DNA of 17,821 nucleotides from Oleiagrimonas sp036379395 (GTDB taxonomy: Bacteria; Pseudomonadota; Gammaproteobacteria; Xanthomonadales; Rhodanobacteraceae): assembly GCA_036379395.1 (NCBI GenBank), contig DASVGR010000054.1, positions 1 to 17,821 on the forward strand, written 5' to 3'. Of the stretch, positions 15,730 through 17,821 are shown one piece after another. Within the stretch, counting starts at the first letter, position 1, and each line of letters opens with the position of its first letter. Under the pieces are notes generated by a model. That model saw nothing but the letters and a program-made list of their open reading frames with translations, searched no databases and was not told the origin of the DNA. A program made the translations under genes and the position numbers.

Positions 15730-15892
15730 GTCGCAAGCTTCCCTGAAACGTAGACACCTTGGAAGTGGAACTTTCTGGCCCGCGCCGCCGGTGACCTGGC
15801 CAAGACTGACGCCGTCGATGCTGATGGCACCCCCGATGGTGCATAAACTGGCAGCTCGCACCCTTGCAGCCATCAAGCACGAACTCGCCGCC
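15730..15892. other. Unassigned spacer between the YdeI-type gene and the IS3 remnant
   Basis: I recognise no gene here. Both strands have open frames, but none resembles a known family. On the minus strand, a short stretch reading GGTGTCTACGTTTCAGGG just before the YdeI-type start resembles sequence near the 3' ends of some IS3-family elements. This could therefore be further IS debris, but no matching terminal repeat to the one at 16367-16381 is visible. Confidence 0.4.
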
Positions 15893-16344
15893 GTGGTCGC
15901 GCATCAAGCGCTCCACGCGACGTTGGCCTGCACGTTCTCCCTGTTTGCGCAGTGCCGCGTGGACCCGTGGGCTGCCATAGGCTTTCCGGCTGTCCTGGTG
16001 GACTTGGTACACACACTGGAGCGGGCGTGCATCTTCGAGCGCTCGCTCGCTTTCGGGACGGTTGCGCCAGGCGTGGTGGTCGCTGGCACTGACTCCAAAC
16101 AGGCGGCACAGGCGCCTCACCGGATCATTGAGCTCCGTTTTCAACGCCGGATCGACGGTGATTTTCTTGGTCACGATCTTGCCTTCGCGTGCTTCATTGC
16201 GCCAACGAGACAACATGAAGGGGTGGATGTAAAGCGTTTCGGCGACGTCCTTCACGCGCACGCCAGAAAGCTGGCTCAGGCGCACGGCGACGGTCTTGAA
16301 TTCGGCGCTGTAGCGGTGGGAGGGCGAGGGCTTGGTTTGGGCAT
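15893..16344 (-). pseudogene. IS3-family transposase, orfA-orfB deletion fusion
   Basis: An ATG at 16344 starts MPKPSP, but the recognisable protein continues in another frame (HRYSAEFKTVAVRLSQL), so there is a frameshift near codon 7. The OrfA part is a helix-turn-helix of the Transposase_8 type (VKDVAETLYIHPFMLSRWRN) and stops around ALKTEL. The sequence then jumps to OrfB material (PVRRLCRLFGVSASDHHAWR, then YGSPRVHAALRKQGERAG and RRVERLMRDH, an HTH_21-like domain). The junction is near 16126 and removes the OrfA coiled coil and the start of OrfB. Nothing resembling the DDE integrase core follows. The gene cannot encode an active transposase. Confidence 0.85.
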
Positions 16345-16381
16345 GGAAGACACTCCCGAAGGGTTAGGTCAGGGGGGGCCA
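15893..16381 (-). mobile_element. Truncated IS3-family insertion sequence remnant
   Basis: The right edge is probably 16381. Read on the minus strand the element begins TGGCCCCCCCTGACC, a TG-started C-rich end of the kind seen in IS3-family terminal repeats. Inside are pieces of OrfA and OrfB (see the pseudogene entry). The DDE catalytic part and the other terminal repeat are missing, and the left limit is only where recognisable transposase sequence stops. The edge lies about 20 bases from a half attC site, so insertion and later deletion probably destroyed the rest of that site. Confidence 0.75.
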
Positions 16382-16400
16382 CTAAAGCGTAGGAGCTATC

Positions 16401-16427
16401 CGGTCGGCTGCAGCGATTTGTTAGCGC
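16401..16427 (-). other. Half attC site (left arm only) of the Rhs cassette
   Basis: Read on the minus strand the sequence begins with core site GCGCTAAC, followed by AAATCGCTGCAGCCGACCGG, which is the usual left half (1L plus 2L) of an integron attC. The expected right half, ending in a GTTRRRY core, is absent. About 20 bases further on the sequence becomes the IS3 remnant. The core GCGCTAAC is the exact reverse complement of GTTAGCGC, the start of the same cassette at 17685-17678. Confidence 0.75.
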
Positions 16428-16446
16428 TGCTTTTACTCTACCTTTA

Positions 16447-16665
16447 TCAGACGAGACTTACCCAGACCTCAGGAATCTCAATCTCGTACCCATCACCAAA
16501 CTCAACCAAATAATATTTTTTACTACACGATATATCTCTATTATTAATTTTAAAATCATCATTTGTCTCAGTGATGGCGACCACCTCGCCGATACTTCCT
16601 GGGCGAAATATTTGTGGTGCAGAAGAACTAACTTTAACCGTGTCACCGAAGGTTACTTCATTCAT
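16447..16665 (-). CDS. Probable small immunity protein paired with the Rhs-type toxin
   Basis: I cannot name a family for this 72-residue acidic protein. It starts MNEVTFGDTVKVSSSAPQIF and contains PGSIGEVVAIT and YYLVEFGDGYEIEIPEVWV, alternating strands and turns that suggest a small all-beta, SH3-like fold. It has no signal peptide, so it should remain in the cytosol. It begins nine bases after the Rhs gene's stop on the same strand and is the only other gene in the cassette. That is the standard position for the immunity gene of a polymorphic toxin. The DNA is visibly more AT-rich than the chromosomal genes to the left. The immunity function is inferred from position and size. Confidence 0.7.
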   Translation of the reverse strand: MNEVTFGDTVKVSSSAPQIFRPGSIGEVVAITETNDDFKINNRDISCSKKYYLVEFGDGYEIEIPEVWVSLV

Positions 16666-16674
16666 TGATAATGC

Positions 16675-17637
16675 CTAATAATTTATTGGAAGCCACGGTG
16701 TTCCATCAGGGTTCTTTACATCCGGAACATGGGCATGTGGGCGCTGTGCACGCGGATCAGGGTGTGTAGCAGATTTATGCGGCCCGTCGATACGTGCTCC
16801 AGTGAGGTTCCCATCAGCGTCACGAACTTGTATGTACTTTCCATCAGGTGACCCCGTAATCGCGCCACCTCTTGGCGTGGGTATGGCATTGCCTTTCGAA
16901 TCCACAAATACTGTTCCGATGCTATCTGTCTTTTCTCCTGTGCCTACCGCCTGCTCGCTTGCGCCCGGCTTGATGACCTTTCGTGCGAGAACACGAGCAC
17001 CCGCGCGAAGCAATGTACCGAGACCAGCCGTCTCATCCACCCCCGTATATGCACCGACGACTACAGCAGCATAGGGGCCATATTTTTTTAGCCCGTTGAT
17101 TGTTGTTTTAGAACGTATCTTGAGGACAGTTGGTTCACCTAACCTTTTAACTGCATCTGCCGTTCGCAGCGCTTGTCGAAGTGGATGATCTCCAGGAAAC
17201 GACTGTCGACCATCGGGGTCGATATTTACAATGGGGTTGTCATTGGCGTAGGTATAGCGGCCAAAATTGAATAGATTCCCGGGCGTAGGTGTCACTGGGT
17301 CGGGACTGATGAATCGGCCAGTGGTAGGGTCGTAGTAACGCTGCTGCATGTACACGAGCCCTGTAGCCGGGTCATTCACATGACCTGTGTAGCCAGGTCC
17401 GGGCTTTGGCGTGCCTTGGGTTTGTTTTCCATACGGACGATACGCCGCCGTGTACGTCACCTTGCCCTGTGGTGTCATCGTGGCTACCACTGTGCCTTGG
17501 GCATTGGTCACGATTAGTGTCACCGTGGTTTTCGGAGTAGGTGTGCCAGCTTGTACCGGGAGGGCGCCCAGTGCCAGCCATGCCACGATGATAAATAGAT
17601 TTCCCAATAACTTGCTTTTAGCTTGCCCGTGTTGCAT
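16675..17637 (-). CDS. Small secreted Rhs-core protein with candidate C-terminal toxin
   Basis: The 320-residue protein has a signal peptide (about 1-30, hydrophobic LFIIVAWLALGALPVQA), a short Rhs/YD-type core (about 65-143, with YTGHVNDPATGLVYMQQRYY, DPTTGRFISPDP and NPIVNIDPDGR, the usual end of an Rhs core), a linker with a hydrophobic stretch (about 187-212), and a distinct tail (about 250-320) with KYIQVRDADGNLTGARIDG and HPDPRAQRPHAHVP. The His/Asp/Arg-rich tail resembles nuclease-type polymorphic toxin ends (possibly the Ntox24-like, RNase-fold group), but I cannot confirm the family. The ATG at 17637 has GGGGAG six bases upstream; a GTG one codon earlier is also in frame. Full Rhs proteins exceed 1000 residues, so this is a minimal form. 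Confidence 0.85.
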   Translation of the reverse strand: MQHGQAKSKLLGNLFIIVAWLALGALPVQAGTPTPKTTVTLIVTNAQGTVVATMTPQGKVTYTAAYRPYGKQTQGTPKPGPGYTGHVNDPATGLVYMQQRYYDPTTGRFISPDPVTPTPGNLFNFGRYTYANDNPIVNIDPDGRQSFPGDHPLRQALRTADAVKRLGEPTVLKIRSKTTINGLKKYGPYAAVVVGAYTGVDETAGLGTLLRAGARVLARKVIKPGASEQAVGTGEKTDSIGTVFVDSKGNAIPTPRGGAITGSPDGKYIQVRDADGNLTGARIDGPHKSATHPDPRAQRPHAHVPDVKNPDGTPWLPINY

Positions 17638-17678
17638 CACATGCTCCCCTGCTATTCGTGTGCACCAGTGTACCGTTG

Positions 17679-17750
17679 CGCTAACGCTTGAAGTAAGCGG
17701 CGACGAAACCGCGTAGCGGTTTTGGCGTCCGCTTGACTGAATTGTTAGGT
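17679..17750 (-). other. Integron attC recombination site
   Basis: On the minus strand the 72 bases start with core ACCTAAC (fits RYYYAAC) and end with GTTAGCG (core GTT, with the last bases contributed by the next cassette). Between them are AATTCAGTCAAGCGG and a paired inner stem: AAGCG/CGCTT, GACG/CGTC, then AAACCGC/GCGGTTT around a TAC loop. The CAATTC..TCAAGC left arm matches classical attC sites such as that of aadA cassettes. It belongs to the cassette upstream (right) of the Rhs cassette. Confidence 0.85.
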
Positions 17751-17772
17751 GCCAAGCGCGCCCCGGAGCTGG

Positions 17773-17821
17773 TTACAGCCACTTCTTCCGCCTCATCCGG
17801 TCGAGATGTTTGACGTGTTCA
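17773..17821 (-). CDS. C-terminal end of a gene in the preceding cassette (partial)
   Basis: On the minus strand an open frame enters from beyond the window and ends EHVKHLDRMRRKKWL followed by TAA at 17775-17773. The stop is 22 bases before the attC site, the usual spacing for a cassette gene. The charged, helical tail is too short to assign to a family. It is called as a gene only because of its frame and its position just upstream of attC. Confidence 0.4.
   Translation of the reverse strand, partial: EHVKHLDRMRRKKWL

Larger units (their letters stand above)
16401..17684 (-). mobile_element. Integron gene cassette with Rhs toxin / immunity pair
   Basis: Read on the minus strand the cassette starts after the G of GTTAGCG in the preceding attC, contains the Rhs-type gene and the small probable immunity gene, and ends in a truncated attC. 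Both genes run in the orientation expected for a cassette (attC downstream of the stop). The starting core and the core of the downstream half attC are perfect reverse complements, as in a free circular cassette. No integrase gene is in the window. By orientation it would be at higher coordinates. Confidence 0.75.

Noticed and set aside
15730..15876. An N-terminal extension of the YdeI-type protein
   Set aside because: The frame is open, but the added residues have no family match, and the ATG at 15729 has a good ribosome binding site and the expected N-terminus.
15359..16513. A 384-codon plus-strand open frame spanning the YdeI-type gene, IS remnant and attC
   Set aside because: It runs antisense through three unrelated objects and ends at random in the cassette; no family pattern is seen.
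17679..17750. The palindromic structure at 17679-17750 as a simple terminator or REP element
   Set aside because: It has the paired outer cores ACCTAAC and GTTAGCG plus an asymmetric inner stem, lacks a T-run and lacks the GTAG head. An attC site explains it better.

Overview
The window reads as a high-GC gammaproteobacterial chromosome segment, most like the Xanthomonadales (Xanthomonadaceae/Rhodanobacteraceae). Three things point there: the gene set (ibaG-murA divergent from a kdsD-kdsC-lptCAB run, a full ccm cluster, kynurenine 3-monooxygenase), GTAG-headed REP palindromes of the kind known from Stenotrophomonas, and integron attC-like sites near the right end. The assignment is inferred from protein and repeat character only.

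Left part (1-5292). On the minus strand, kdsD, kdsC, lptC, lptA and lptB form a tightly packed run for Kdo synthesis and LPS export. The genes overlap or sit a few bases apart, except for a REP-bearing gap between kdsD and kdsC. Divergent from kdsD, on the plus strand, are ibaG (BolA family) and murA, the first committed step of peptidoglycan synthesis. The murA 3' side carries a perfect 26-bp inverted repeat (two head-to-head REPs) with a short terminator-like hairpin in its loop. It separates murA from the convergent ccm operon.

Middle part (5441-14547). One long minus-strand run reads kmo, a DUF3293 gene, then ccmA-B-C-D-E-F-G-H-I, the complete System I cytochrome c maturation pathway. CcmAB(C)D handle haem release and transfer, CcmE is the haem chaperone, CcmF/H/I form the ligation complex and CcmG is the thioredoxin-like reductant. 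A kynurenine-pathway gene and a DUF3293 gene at the head of this run is an unusual context. On the other side of the kmo promoter region, a DUF1249 (YqiB-like) gene is divergent. It converges on a DUF1905/YdeI-type gene.

Right part (15730-17821). This is accessory DNA. A decayed IS3-family element (fused orfA-orfB remnant, no catalytic domain) abuts and cuts off half of an integron attC site. To its right is an AT-richer gene cassette in minus orientation. It carries a small secreted-looking Rhs-core protein with a variable, toxin-like C-terminus, followed 9 bases later by a 72-residue probable immunity protein. An intact 72-bp attC site lies just upstream and belongs to the preceding cassette, whose last codons run off the window. 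The cassette's starting core site and the first core site of its own (now broken) attC are exact reverse complements, as expected of a true mobile cassette. The most interesting object here is therefore an integron cassette carrying a candidate toxin/immunity pair. It appears to be the distal end of an array whose integrase, if present, would lie to the right of the window.
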